From NCBI RefSeq assembly GCF_002001105.1, contig NZ_MUNP01000071.1, positions 1 to 54,943 of the forward strand: 54,943 bases of DNA. Direction: 5' to 3'. The notes below the pieces were generated by a model. It had not been told where the DNA came from, searched no databases, and worked only from the letters and a program-made list of their open reading frames with translations. Of this stretch, positions 29,460 to 37,337 are shown piece by piece (position 1 is the first letter of the stretch; each line of letters begins with the position of its first letter). This DNA comes from Rhodanobacter sp. C06. GTDB taxonomy: Bacteria > Pseudomonadota > Gammaproteobacteria > Xanthomonadales > Rhodanobacteraceae. Both the position numbers and the translations under genes were made by a program.

Positions 29460-30737
29460 TCAGCCGGTCGTCGTGTGCTGTGCGCAAGTCGCGGCTCGCG
29501 TACGAAGCAGCTCGCGCTCGCGTGCGTTGCGGGTGAGCGCGACGGCGCGCTCGAATTCGGCGCGGGCTTCGTCGTGGCGATCGAGCTTTTCCAGCAGATC
29601 GCCACGTACGGCGGGCAGCAGGTGGTAGTTCGCGAGCAGGGGTTCGTCGCGCAGCGCGTCGACCAGGGCGAGGCCCGCGGCCGGGCCGCTGGCCATCGCC
29701 ACCGCCACCGCGCGGTTGAGTTCCACCACCGGCGAAGGTGCGACGGCGGCGAGCGCGGCGTACAGCGCGGCGATGCGGTTCCAGTCGGTCTGTTCCGCGA
29801 CGGCTGCGCGGGCGTGGCAGGCGGCGATCGCGGCCTGCAAGGTATAGGGTTCCGTCCCGCCGCCCAGCTGCTGCGCGCGCTCCAGTGCCGCGAGGCCGCG
29901 TTGGATCAGCAGCCGATCCCAGCGCGCACGGTTCTGTTCCAGCAGCCGGATCGGTTCGCCGCCCGGGCCGCTGCGCGCATGCGTGCGCGAGGCCTGCAGT
30001 TCCATCAGCGCGAGCAGACCGAACACCGGCGCCTGTCGCGGCATCAGCCCGGCGAGGATGCGGCCCAGCCGCAGCGCTTCCTCGCACAACGCGGGGCGCA
30101 TCCAGTCGTCGCCGGCGGTGGCGGTGTAGCCCTCGTTGAAGACCAGGTAGATCACGCCGAGCACGGCATCCAGCCGTTCGGCCAGTTCCTCGCCGCGCGG
30201 CACCTCGAACGGCACCTGCTTGTCGGCCAGCGTGCGCTTGGCGCGCACGATGCGCTGCGCGATGGTCGGCTCCGGCTGCAGGAAGGCGCGGGCGATCTCG
30301 ACGGTGCTGAGGCCGCCCAGCAGGCGCAGGGTGAGCGCCACCCGCGATTCGGCGGGCAGCGCGGGATGGCAGGCGGTGAAGATCAGCCGCAGCAGATCGT
30401 CGCCGATGTCGTCGTCAAGCATGGCGTCGAAACGGGGCATGGCATCGGCTTGTTCGGCCTCCAGCTCGCGGGCGATCTCCTCGTGCTTGCGCTCCATCAG
30501 CTGGTGGCGGCGCAGGCGGTCGATCGCGCGGTGTTTCGCCGTGGTCATCAGCCAGGCACCGGGGTTGTCCGGCACGCCGGTCTGCGGCCACTGCTCCAGT
30601 GCGGTCACCAGCGCGTCCTGCGCCAGTTCCTCGGCCAGGCCCACGTCGCGCAGCATGCGCGCGAGCCCGGCGATGATCCGTGCCGATTCGATCCGCCAGA
30701 TGGCATCGATGCTGCGATGGGTGTCGGTCGCCGTCAT
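29460..30737 (-). CDS. RNA polymerase sigma factor, ECF42-type with C-terminal TPR-like domain
   Basis: This 425-residue sigma-70 family protein has region 2 at MLRDVGLAEELAQDALVTALEQW and the PGAWLMTTAKHRAIDRLRR segment. Region 4 lies around LRLLGGLSTVEIARAFLQPE, which leads into TIAQRIVRAK. The large C-terminal half (from about residue 190: VLGVIYLVFNEGY, DWMRPALCEEALRLGR, HARAAVAEQTDWNRIAALYAAL) is the TPR-like extension that defines the ECF42 group. No anti-sigma gene is near, as expected for this group, whose control is thought to involve the extension itself. The upstream DGPF-domain gene on the same strand at 32178-32597 is the classic ECF42 partner. Confidence 0.9.
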   Translation of the reverse strand: MTATDTHRSIDAIWRIESARIIAGLARMLRDVGLAEELAQDALVTALEQWPQTGVPDNPGAWLMTTAKHRAIDRLRRHQLMERKHEEIARELEAEQADAMPRFDAMLDDDIGDDLLRLIFTACHPALPAESRVALTLRLLGGLSTVEIARAFLQPEPTIAQRIVRAKRTLADKQVPFEVPRGEELAERLDAVLGVIYLVFNEGYTATAGDDWMRPALCEEALRLGRILAGLMPRQAPVFGLLALMELQASRTHARSGPGGEPIRLLEQNRARWDRLLIQRGLAALERAQQLGGGTEPYTLQAAIAACHARAAVAEQTDWNRIAALYAALAAVAPSPVVELNRAVAVAMASGPAAGLALVDALRDEPLLANYHLLPAVRGDLLEKLDRHDEARAEFERAVALTRNARERELLRTRAATCAQHTTTG

Positions 30738-30867
30738 GGCGACCGATCAGACCATCATCGTTCCGTGGCGGCAAGGGGAGCAGCCAAGGTCGGGTATTCA
30801 CGGGCGAAGCCGCGTCGTCGGAGGGCAAGGAATCGGCGGTGCCGATTCGGCGTCCGCCGGTTTGATG

Positions 30868-31083
30868 TCAGGCCTGCTGTCTGGTTCGGTAGTGGCCGAC
30901 AAGCGCGTTGGCATGACCATGGCCGAGCTTGTGCCCGGTCTTGAGAAAAGCGACTTGCTCCATGTGTTTCTTGTCTTTTACCGAGTCGAGAATCTTGAAC
31001 CAGTGCGCCACGGGCTTGCCGTAGGTCTTCTCGATGGAAGGAAAGTACGAGGCGGGTCCTTTGACTTCGGGTTCGTTTGCCAT
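30868..31083 (-). CDS. DUF4287-type small protein
   Basis: This 71-residue protein begins MANEPEVKGPASYFPSIEKT and has the short conserved core KPVAHWFKILDS, KHMEQVAFLKT and GHGHANALVGHYR seen in the DUF4287 family. It is soluble, basic, without cysteine or signal peptide. The function of the family is not known. It lies 36 bases after the reductase gene and 130 bases before the sigma-factor gene, in the same direction, and probably belongs to the same transcription unit. Confidence 0.78.
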   Translation of the reverse strand: MANEPEVKGPASYFPSIEKTYGKPVAHWFKILDSVKDKKHMEQVAFLKTGHKLGHGHANALVGHYRTRQQA

Positions 31084-31119
31084 GTTCGTCTCCGGTCGAC
31101 ATGTCTGGAAAAGGCGCGG

Positions 31120-31701
31120 CTAGCCGGTCTTCAAGGACCCGGTGGCCTTGTAGGTCGTGAGGATGATGCCGGACGGCAGGGCTTTCGAGCCGACGAGATC
31201 GAACGAGCGTGGCGGGGTGCCCTCGGCAAAGAAGCGCTTGCCGGTGCCCAGCAGGACCGGATAGACGACCAGCAGGACTTCGTCCGCCAGCCCGTGTTCG
31301 AGCAGCGCCGAGGTCAGCGTGGAACTGCCCCAGAGGATCAGGTCCGGGCCGTCCTGCGACTTGATGCGGCGCACGTCCGCGACAAGGTCCGGCCCAAGGC
31401 CGACGAACGGCCCCCATGCCAGGCTTTCCGGTCGGTGGGTGGCGACATGTTTGGTCGCCGCATTGAGGGCATCCGCCATCGGACTGCTCGGCGCCTTGGG
31501 CCAGAAGCCCGACCACATGTCGTAGGTGCGACGGCCGAGCAGCAGGTCGAAGCGTCCGCCGTGTGCGGCGAAGAGTTCATCCCGGCCCGCCGGTGTGCGA
31601 TAAGGCGCGGTCCAGTCGGCGTAGGGGAAGCCGTCGTCGTCGTCGGAGTGCTGGATCACGCCGTCCAGCGAGATGTGTTCCATGATCCTGAGTTTTCGCA
31701 T
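31120..31701 (-). CDS. Dihydrofolate reductase-like (RibD_C family) protein
   Basis: This 193-residue protein of the DHFR/RibD C-terminal superfamily begins MRKLRIMEHISLDGVIQ. It contains LLLGRRTYDMWSGFWP, ILWGSSTLTSALLEHGLADEV and LLVVYPVLLGTGKRFF, the family's nucleotide-binding and C-terminal motifs. Such YwjB/YyaP-like proteins are predicted NADPH-dependent reductases with unknown substrates and are common passengers in ECF42/DGPF operons. The start is ATG 31701, with GGAG six bases upstream; an in-frame ATG at 31713 overlaps that GGAG and is less likely. Confidence 0.88.
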   Translation of the reverse strand: MRKLRIMEHISLDGVIQHSDDDDGFPYADWTAPYRTPAGRDELFAAHGGRFDLLLGRRTYDMWSGFWPKAPSSPMADALNAATKHVATHRPESLAWGPFVGLGPDLVADVRRIKSQDGPDLILWGSSTLTSALLEHGLADEVLLVVYPVLLGTGKRFFAEGTPPRSFDLVGSKALPSGIILTTYKATGSLKTG

Positions 31702-31731
31702 TTCGGTCTCCATGCTTCGGGATGGGCGGCG

Positions 31732-32148
31732 TCATTGCGCGGGCGGGCAGTTGACCATCCACGGCACCCCGTAGCGATCCACCAGCATGCCGAAGCGCGC
31801 GGACCAGAAGGTCTCGCCGATCGGCATCTGCACCGTGCCGCCCTCCGCCAGCGCGTGGAAGATGCGCTCCGCTTCCGCCGGTGCGTCGAGCTGGATCGCG
31901 ACCGAGCAGCTCTTGATCGGCTCGTAGGGGCCCATCGACGACATCGCGTCCGAGGCCATCAACACCGCGTCGCCGACCTCCAGCCGGATATGCATGACCT
32001 TGTCGCGCATCTCGGGCGGCATCGGCATCTCCGGCGGTGCCTCGCCGAAGCGCGAGAGCCGGGTGACCTTGCCGCCGAGGCAGCGGGCGTAGAAATCGAA
32101 GGCTTCTTCGGCATTGCCGTCGAAGAGGAGGTAGGCGACGAGCTGCAT
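31732..32148 (-). CDS. VOC-superfamily protein (PhnB/glyoxalase-like)
   Basis: This 138-residue protein matches the PhnB-like branch of the vicinal-oxygen-chelate family. It begins MQLVAYLLFDGNAEEAFDFY, continues with LGGKVTRLSRFGEAP, and ends with FWSARFGMLVDRYGVPWMVN, a wording typical of the group. The enzyme activity is not established for this branch. A GGAGA ribosome site precedes the start. It lies between the DGPF gene (29 bases upstream) and the reductase gene (30 bases downstream) and is clearly part of the same operon. Confidence 0.9.
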   Translation of the reverse strand: MQLVAYLLFDGNAEEAFDFYARCLGGKVTRLSRFGEAPPEMPMPPEMRDKVMHIRLEVGDAVLMASDAMSSMGPYEPIKSCSVAIQLDAPAEAERIFHALAEGGTVQMPIGETFWSARFGMLVDRYGVPWMVNCPPAQ

Positions 32149-32177
32149 GGCGGTTCTCCGCTGGATGGTGGAAGGTA

Positions 32178-32597
32178 TCAGTGGTTGTTGCCGAGCTGCG
32201 CGCGCAGTCGTTCCCCTCGCTCGCGCAGTTCGGGGGTGAGCGTGTCGGCGAAGTCCTCGGCCTCGTACAGCGGGCGGATCTCCACCTCGGTGCCGCCATC
32301 GAACGGGGCGCGCTTGAGCCACTCGACCGCCTCGGCCAGCGACTTCACCTGCCACAGCCAGAAACCGGCGACCAGCTCCTTGCTCTCGGCGAACGGGCCG
32401 TCGATCACCGTGCGCTGCCTGCCGTCGAAGCGCACGCGCGCGCCGCTGGCGCTGGGCTTCAGCCCGTCGCCGGCCAGCATCACGCCGGCCTTCACCAGCT
32501 CCTCGTTGTACTTGCCCATCGCCTCGAACAGCCCAGTGTCCGGCAGCACGCCGGCTTCGCTGTCCTTGTCCGCTTTCACGATCACCATGCAGCGCAT
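32178..32597 (-). CDS. YciI-like DGPF-domain protein
   Basis: This 139-residue protein starts MRCMVIVKADKDSEAGVLPD and carries the defining motif DGPFAESKELVAGFWL at about residues 65-80. The start at 32597 is supported by CGGAGA; the longer frame to 32642 has no ribosome site. DGPF proteins (YCII-related) are usually encoded next to ECF42 sigma factors and are often among their targets. Their biochemical role is unknown. It is the first gene of the five-gene minus-strand series that ends with the sigma factor. Confidence 0.92.
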   Translation of the reverse strand: MRCMVIVKADKDSEAGVLPDTGLFEAMGKYNEELVKAGVMLAGDGLKPSASGARVRFDGRQRTVIDGPFAESKELVAGFWLWQVKSLAEAVEWLKRAPFDGGTEVEIRPLYEAEDFADTLTPELRERGERLRAQLGNNH

Positions 32598-32699
32598 CGT
32601 CGTTTCTCCGGTGGGTCGAGCTTGCCCCGTTGGCGCTCTCACAGGTACGACGAACGGCGGACCGTGGAATCGACACGGCCCGTGCGGGTTTTCATGTCC

Positions 32700-34886
32700 T
32701 CAGAGTTTCAGTTGCACACCGGTGTACCAGGAGCGCCCGTAGGCGGGTTCCAGCCCGGTCTGCCACACGCGGTCGTAGTAGCGACGGTCGGCGAGGTTGC
32801 TGATGCCGGCCAGCAGTTTCACGCGAGGGTTGAGCTGCCAGTCGCCGGCCACGTCGATCACGGTGTAGGCCGGAATGCGCGCGGGCAGGTAGCTGGCGCC
32901 GCTGCCCAGCGGCTGGTCGGAATCCTGCCAGTACTGCGCTGCCGCGGAGACCGCGGTGAGGCTGAGCTTCACGCGCTGCTCCACGCGCCAGGTGAGGCCG
33001 GCCTTGGCGAGGTAGCGCGGCGCGTAGGCGGGCACCTTGCCGACTTGGCCGGGAATCGTGCTGGCGGTGAACTTCGCGGCTAGCAGGCTCACGCTGGCGA
33101 ACGCCTCCAGGTGCTCGCCATGCGCGGCCCGCGCGGTGGGCGCAAGAAAGTCGTAGTCGAGCTCGCCCTCGAAGCCGCGGCTGCGGGTGTCGCCGGTGTT
33201 CACCTCGATCACGTCGGTGGCGTTGATGTGCTGCGCCTCGATGCGATTGCGGAAGTCGATCCAGAACACACTGGCGTCGTAGTACAGGCCGGTGACGGGC
33301 ACGCCGTGCACGCCGGCTTCCCACGACAGCGATTTCGACGGGTCGGGCGCGTGGCCGGGCACGATGTTCGCGAACGGCGAGGCCATGTCGAAGTAGCGCA
33401 GCGGCCGCCAGCCCTGCGACACGTTGAGATAGGTCTCGTTGCCGTGGCCGAAGTCGTTGCCGATGCCCAGCCCGAACAGCGGCACGGTGCGCGCGTCGGC
33501 CTCGTGGATCAGCGGGCGGCTGAGGAAGGGCGGGCGCACCGTCTCGTCCACCGCCACGCGTTCGCGCTCCAGCCGCACCGAGGGCACGATGTGGATCTCG
33601 TGCGGCAGGCGGAACACGTTCTCGGCGAACACCGCGGCGTAGTCCGAGCTGCGCGCCTGGCGCAGGCGCGGCGTGCCGCTGCGGTCGAAGCGATCGACGT
33701 AGAGGTCGGGGCTGCTCCACTGGCGGAACGGATCGTTGCCATGGAACAGCACCGTGCCCGCGGTGAACGCGTTGCCGTGGCCCCAGGCCTTGCGCACGCG
33801 CAAGTCCAGCCCCTGGGTGCGGAACTGCTCGTCCTGCAGCGTGGTGCTGGCTGGCGGCGGCTGCGGCCCGAGCGCGCCGTTCGCTGCGCGGCTGGCGAGG
33901 TCCTGGTACGCGAACCACAGTTTGCCGGTGAGTCGCCAACCGTCGCCGAACTCGCGAGAGTGGCCCAGCACGAGCTGGTCGCGATCCACCCAGTCGCGGT
34001 TCCACGGCGTCGGCGTGGCGCGCGGATCGGCCTGCCATTGCGGATAGCTGAGCCGGCCGGCGTCGCCGGAATCGGCGGCAATCGCATGCAGGTCCAGCCA
34101 CCAGACGTTTTTCGCGCTGGGGCGATATTCCAGGTAGAAGTCGCCCTGACGCATCTGCGATTGCGCGTTCGGTCGGGTGCCGTCACTGCGCACATAGGCG
34201 GCGTCGGCACGGAACGTCCACGCGCCGTGGCTGCCTTCGACCACGTTGTAGGTGGAATACAGACCGTGATTGCCCACCACCTGCTCGGTGCTGGCGGAGA
34301 ATGGCGTGCCGGGTTGCGGCCGCTGCGTGACCAGGTTGATGACCGGCGCCGGTTCCGGCCCGTACAGCAGGCTGGAACCGCCGCGGATCAGCTGCACTTC
34401 GGACAGGCTTTGCGCCAACGGCATCGCATACAGGGTGGGGAAACCGATCCAGTCGCTCTCCAGCGGAATGCCGTCCTGCATCACCAGCACGTATTCCGAT
34501 TCCTGCGGATTGCCGAGGCCGCGATAGCTGAGGTTGAACTGGGTGGGCGTGGGTTGCTGCGAGACCAGCACGCCCGGCGCGCGCGCCAGCAATTGCTGCA
34601 GGTTGTTGTCGATCACCGTGGGCTGCAGGTCGAGGTGGATGACCGTGGTCTTCTTGGTCACGGTGATCTTCGTGCCGGCCACTTCCGCCATCTGGTGCTT
34701 GAGCTTGGCCGCCACGTACCGGCGCCAGTCGTAGGCGTGCACGTCGATGCGCGGCAGGTTGGTGATCGACTGCGGCGAGAGCGTGCGGTTGCTCGATGAC
34801 GTGTCGGTTTGCTGGGCGGCTGCCGTGAAGGCGGCCAGCGCGAGGGCGACGGCAAGGGCGAGGGGCAGGGCGGCGTGACGTGGCAT
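32700..34886 (-). CDS. TonB-dependent outer-membrane receptor
   Basis: This 728-residue protein has a signal peptide (LPLALAVALALAAFTAAAQQ). The plug domain contains VIDNNLQQLLARAPGVLV, YVLVMQDGIPL and LSEVQLIRGGSSLLYGPEPAPVINLVT; this last is the classic plug-to-barrel motif. The rest is a 22-stranded-barrel type sequence ending in SWYTGVQLKL. The best resemblance is to FecA-like ferric-siderophore/citrate receptors, but the ligand cannot be named. The start at 34886 is taken from the signal peptide; there is no strong ribosome site. It diverges from the exported methyltransferase gene at 35035. Confidence 0.92.
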   Translation of the reverse strand: MPRHAALPLALAVALALAAFTAAAQQTDTSSSNRTLSPQSITNLPRIDVHAYDWRRYVAAKLKHQMAEVAGTKITVTKKTTVIHLDLQPTVIDNNLQQLLARAPGVLVSQQPTPTQFNLSYRGLGNPQESEYVLVMQDGIPLESDWIGFPTLYAMPLAQSLSEVQLIRGGSSLLYGPEPAPVINLVTQRPQPGTPFSASTEQVVGNHGLYSTYNVVEGSHGAWTFRADAAYVRSDGTRPNAQSQMRQGDFYLEYRPSAKNVWWLDLHAIAADSGDAGRLSYPQWQADPRATPTPWNRDWVDRDQLVLGHSREFGDGWRLTGKLWFAYQDLASRAANGALGPQPPPASTTLQDEQFRTQGLDLRVRKAWGHGNAFTAGTVLFHGNDPFRQWSSPDLYVDRFDRSGTPRLRQARSSDYAAVFAENVFRLPHEIHIVPSVRLERERVAVDETVRPPFLSRPLIHEADARTVPLFGLGIGNDFGHGNETYLNVSQGWRPLRYFDMASPFANIVPGHAPDPSKSLSWEAGVHGVPVTGLYYDASVFWIDFRNRIEAQHINATDVIEVNTGDTRSRGFEGELDYDFLAPTARAAHGEHLEAFASVSLLAAKFTASTIPGQVGKVPAYAPRYLAKAGLTWRVEQRVKLSLTAVSAAAQYWQDSDQPLGSGASYLPARIPAYTVIDVAGDWQLNPRVKLLAGISNLADRRYYDRVWQTGLEPAYGRSWYTGVQLKL

Positions 34887-35034
34887 CGTGAGTGGGGCGC
34901 GGAAGGGGAGTGCGTGCTTATCGCGCATTCCCGGCCGCACCGCCATAGGCCAGACGCTTGGCCGTGACGCGATCTCGACACGGCGGCGCGCTGGCGGGAG
35001 TAGGCTGGGCGTTCCGCATCCGGAGGGCCGCGTC

Positions 35035-35841
35035 ATGTCGCCTCGAATCCGCAGATTGCTGATCGTGCTGGTCGCAGCGCTGCTGCCCGGCCTGGTCCAG
35101 GCATCGCCCGCCCCTGCGTCATCGGGCGACACGGCGGCCTTGCAGAAGGTAGTGGACGGCAGTTGGCGTTCCGCCGCGAACAAGGCACGCGACCGCTACC
35201 GCCATCCGGTCGAGACGCTGCAGTTCTTCGGCATCCGGCCGGACATGACCGTGGTCGAGCTGGCGCCGGCCGGTGGCTGGTACACCGAGATCCTCGCGCC
35301 GTTCCTGCGTGAGCATGGCCATCTGGTCGAGGCACCGTCGCCGTCGCCCGCCTTCATGAAACGGATGCAGGCCGATCCGGCGGTGTTCGGCCATTTCGCC
35401 AAGGTGCTGCCATTCAAGCCTCCGGCGCCGGTTGCGCTCGGTGCACCGGGCTCGGCCGACATGGTGGTGAGCTTCCGCAACACCCACGACTGGCTCAACC
35501 GCAGCCCCGAGGCCTTGGCCGCAGTGTTCAAGGCCGCCTATGACGTGCTGAAACCCGGCGGCGTGTTCGGCATCACCGAGCACCGCGCCAAGCCGTTCGC
35601 CGATGCGCAGGAAAGCAGCAAGGCCTTGCATCGCCTGCCCGAGGACTACCTGATCGCGCTGGGCCTCAAGACCGGCTTCCGCCTCGGCGGCGTGTCGGAG
35701 GTCAACGCGAACCCGAAGGACCCCGAGGACGTCAACGTGCATCGCCTGCCACCCGATCTCGCCGGCCCAGCCAGCGAACACGCGGCGATGCAGGCGATCG
35801 GCGAGTCGGACCGGATGACGCTGCGGTTCGTGAAGCCATGA
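35035..35841 (+). CDS. Exported class I SAM-dependent methyltransferase-like protein
   Basis: This 268-residue protein has an N-terminal signal peptide (RRLLIVLVAALLPGLVQASP). A methyltransferase domain follows, with motif I VVELAPAGGWYTEILAPFL and the later KPGGVFGITEHRA strand. Periplasmic proteins of this group (COG4798-like) are of unknown activity; the canonical GxGxG loop is altered to PAGGW. A CGGAGGG ribosome site precedes the start. The stop overlaps the next start by four bases (ATGA), so it is coupled with the propeller protein gene. Confidence 0.85.
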   Translation: MSPRIRRLLIVLVAALLPGLVQASPAPASSGDTAALQKVVDGSWRSAANKARDRYRHPVETLQFFGIRPDMTVVELAPAGGWYTEILAPFLREHGHLVEAPSPSPAFMKRMQADPAVFGHFAKVLPFKPPAPVALGAPGSADMVVSFRNTHDWLNRSPEALAAVFKAAYDVLKPGGVFGITEHRAKPFADAQESSKALHRLPEDYLIALGLKTGFRLGGVSEVNANPKDPEDVNVHRLPPDLAGPASEHAAMQAIGESDRMTLRFVKP

Positions 35842-37265
35842 AGAGGATCACACCCATAATCGTGGTCTCCCTGCTGCTTGGCTTGGGCGCGAGCATGGCA
35901 GCGGTTGCCCAGAGCGTGCCGGCGCAGGACTGGCCGATGTTCGGCGGCAACGTGCAAAGCACCAGCGCCAATGACCAGCCCACCGGCATCACGGCCGCCA
36001 ACGTCGCCACGCTGGTGCGCACGCAGGTCGAGCTGGACGGCACCGTGGACGCCAGCCCGATCTACCTGTATGGCGTCGCCATCCACGGCGCTCGCCACGA
36101 TGCGATCTTCGTCACCACCACTTATGGCAAGACGCTGGCGCTCGACGCGCACGGCGGCACATTGCTATGGGAGTACACACCGGCCGGTTACCCGCAATGG
36201 GCGGGCACGCGGCAGATCACCAATGTCACGCCGGTGGCTGATCCCGATCGGCAATTCATCTATGCCGCCTCGCCCGACGGTTACATCCAGAAGCTGGCCG
36301 TCGACGATGGCCACGTCGTCTGGCGCACCGCCATCACCCGGCTGCCGCTGCGCGAGAAGATGGATTCGCCGCTGAAGTTCTTCCGTGGTCGCGTGGTCGC
36401 CGTGACGGCGGGCTATATCGGCGACCGGCCGCCCTACCAGGGCCATGTCGCCGTTCTGGACGGCCATTCCGGCAAGCTGCTCGACGTGTGGAACTCGCTG
36501 TGCAGCGATCGCAGCGGATTGCTGGAACCGAGTTCGTGCCCGCAAAGCGATTCCGCTATATGGGGACGCGCGGGCGCGGTGATCGATCCCGCCAGCGGCG
36601 ACATCTTCGTCGCCACCGGCAACGCCGACTGGAACGGCAAGACCGACTGGGGCGATGCGCTGATCGAGCTCGATGCCGGCGCCACGCACATACTGGGCAA
36701 CTACGCGCCGACCAACACGGACGAATTGAACGACAAGGATCTCGACCTGGGCTCGACTTCGCCCGTGCTGCTGGGCGGCGACTTGCTCGCCCAGGGCGGC
36801 AAGGATGGCAAGATCCGCCTGCTCAGCCGCAAGGCCATCGCCGGCAGCGTGCCCCACAAGGGCCACGAGTTGCAGATCGTTGCCACGCCCAGCGGCACCG
36901 ACCTGTTCACGCAACCGGTGGTGTGGCAGCACGACGGCCAGACCTGGATGTTCGCCGCCGACAACGGCGGCACGGCGGCCTGGAAGCTGGATAACGGCCA
37001 GCTACGGGAAGAATGGAAGAACCGCAGCAGCGGCACCAGTCCGTTCGAGGCGGACGGCTTGCTGTTCGTCTACGCCCGCGAGGGCGGGCTGAACGTGTAC
37101 GACGCGGTTTCGGGCAAGCGGGTCGCCACTCTGCCGTGCGGCCCGGGGCATTGGAACAGCCCCATCGTGCTGCAGGGCGAGATCATCCTCCCCGAGGGCA
37201 ACGCCAACGAGCATGCCACCCGCGGCGTGCTGGACATCTGGAGCCTGCCCACTCGGGCTCCATGA
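35838..37265 (+). CDS. Exported PQQ-type beta-propeller protein
   Basis: This 475-residue protein has a signal peptide (ITPIIVVSLLLGLGASMAAVA). It carries repeated eight-bladed quinoprotein-like blades: WPMFGGNVQSTSAN, TTTYGKTLALDAHGGTLLWEY, YAASPDGYIQKLAVDDGHVVW, VAVLDGHSGKLLDVW and NVYDAVSGKRVATL. The fold occurs in PQQ dehydrogenases and in BamB-like scaffolds; the catalytic residues of dehydrogenases could not be identified, so an enzyme role is unproven. It is translationally coupled to the methyltransferase-like gene and is followed after 72 bases by the BNR propeller gene on the same strand. Confidence 0.82.
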   Translation: MKRITPIIVVSLLLGLGASMAAVAQSVPAQDWPMFGGNVQSTSANDQPTGITAANVATLVRTQVELDGTVDASPIYLYGVAIHGARHDAIFVTTTYGKTLALDAHGGTLLWEYTPAGYPQWAGTRQITNVTPVADPDRQFIYAASPDGYIQKLAVDDGHVVWRTAITRLPLREKMDSPLKFFRGRVVAVTAGYIGDRPPYQGHVAVLDGHSGKLLDVWNSLCSDRSGLLEPSSCPQSDSAIWGRAGAVIDPASGDIFVATGNADWNGKTDWGDALIELDAGATHILGNYAPTNTDELNDKDLDLGSTSPVLLGGDLLAQGGKDGKIRLLSRKAIAGSVPHKGHELQIVATPSGTDLFTQPVVWQHDGQTWMFAADNGGTAAWKLDNGQLREEWKNRSSGTSPFEADGLLFVYAREGGLNVYDAVSGKRVATLPCGPGHWNSPIVLQGEIILPEGNANEHATRGVLDIWSLPTRAP

Positions 37266-37337
37266 CTTCCGGCCCTTGAGTCTCGTGCGACGCCACGCCC
37301 ACAGTCCCGCCTTGCCGATCCCCAGGGGAAACCGATC

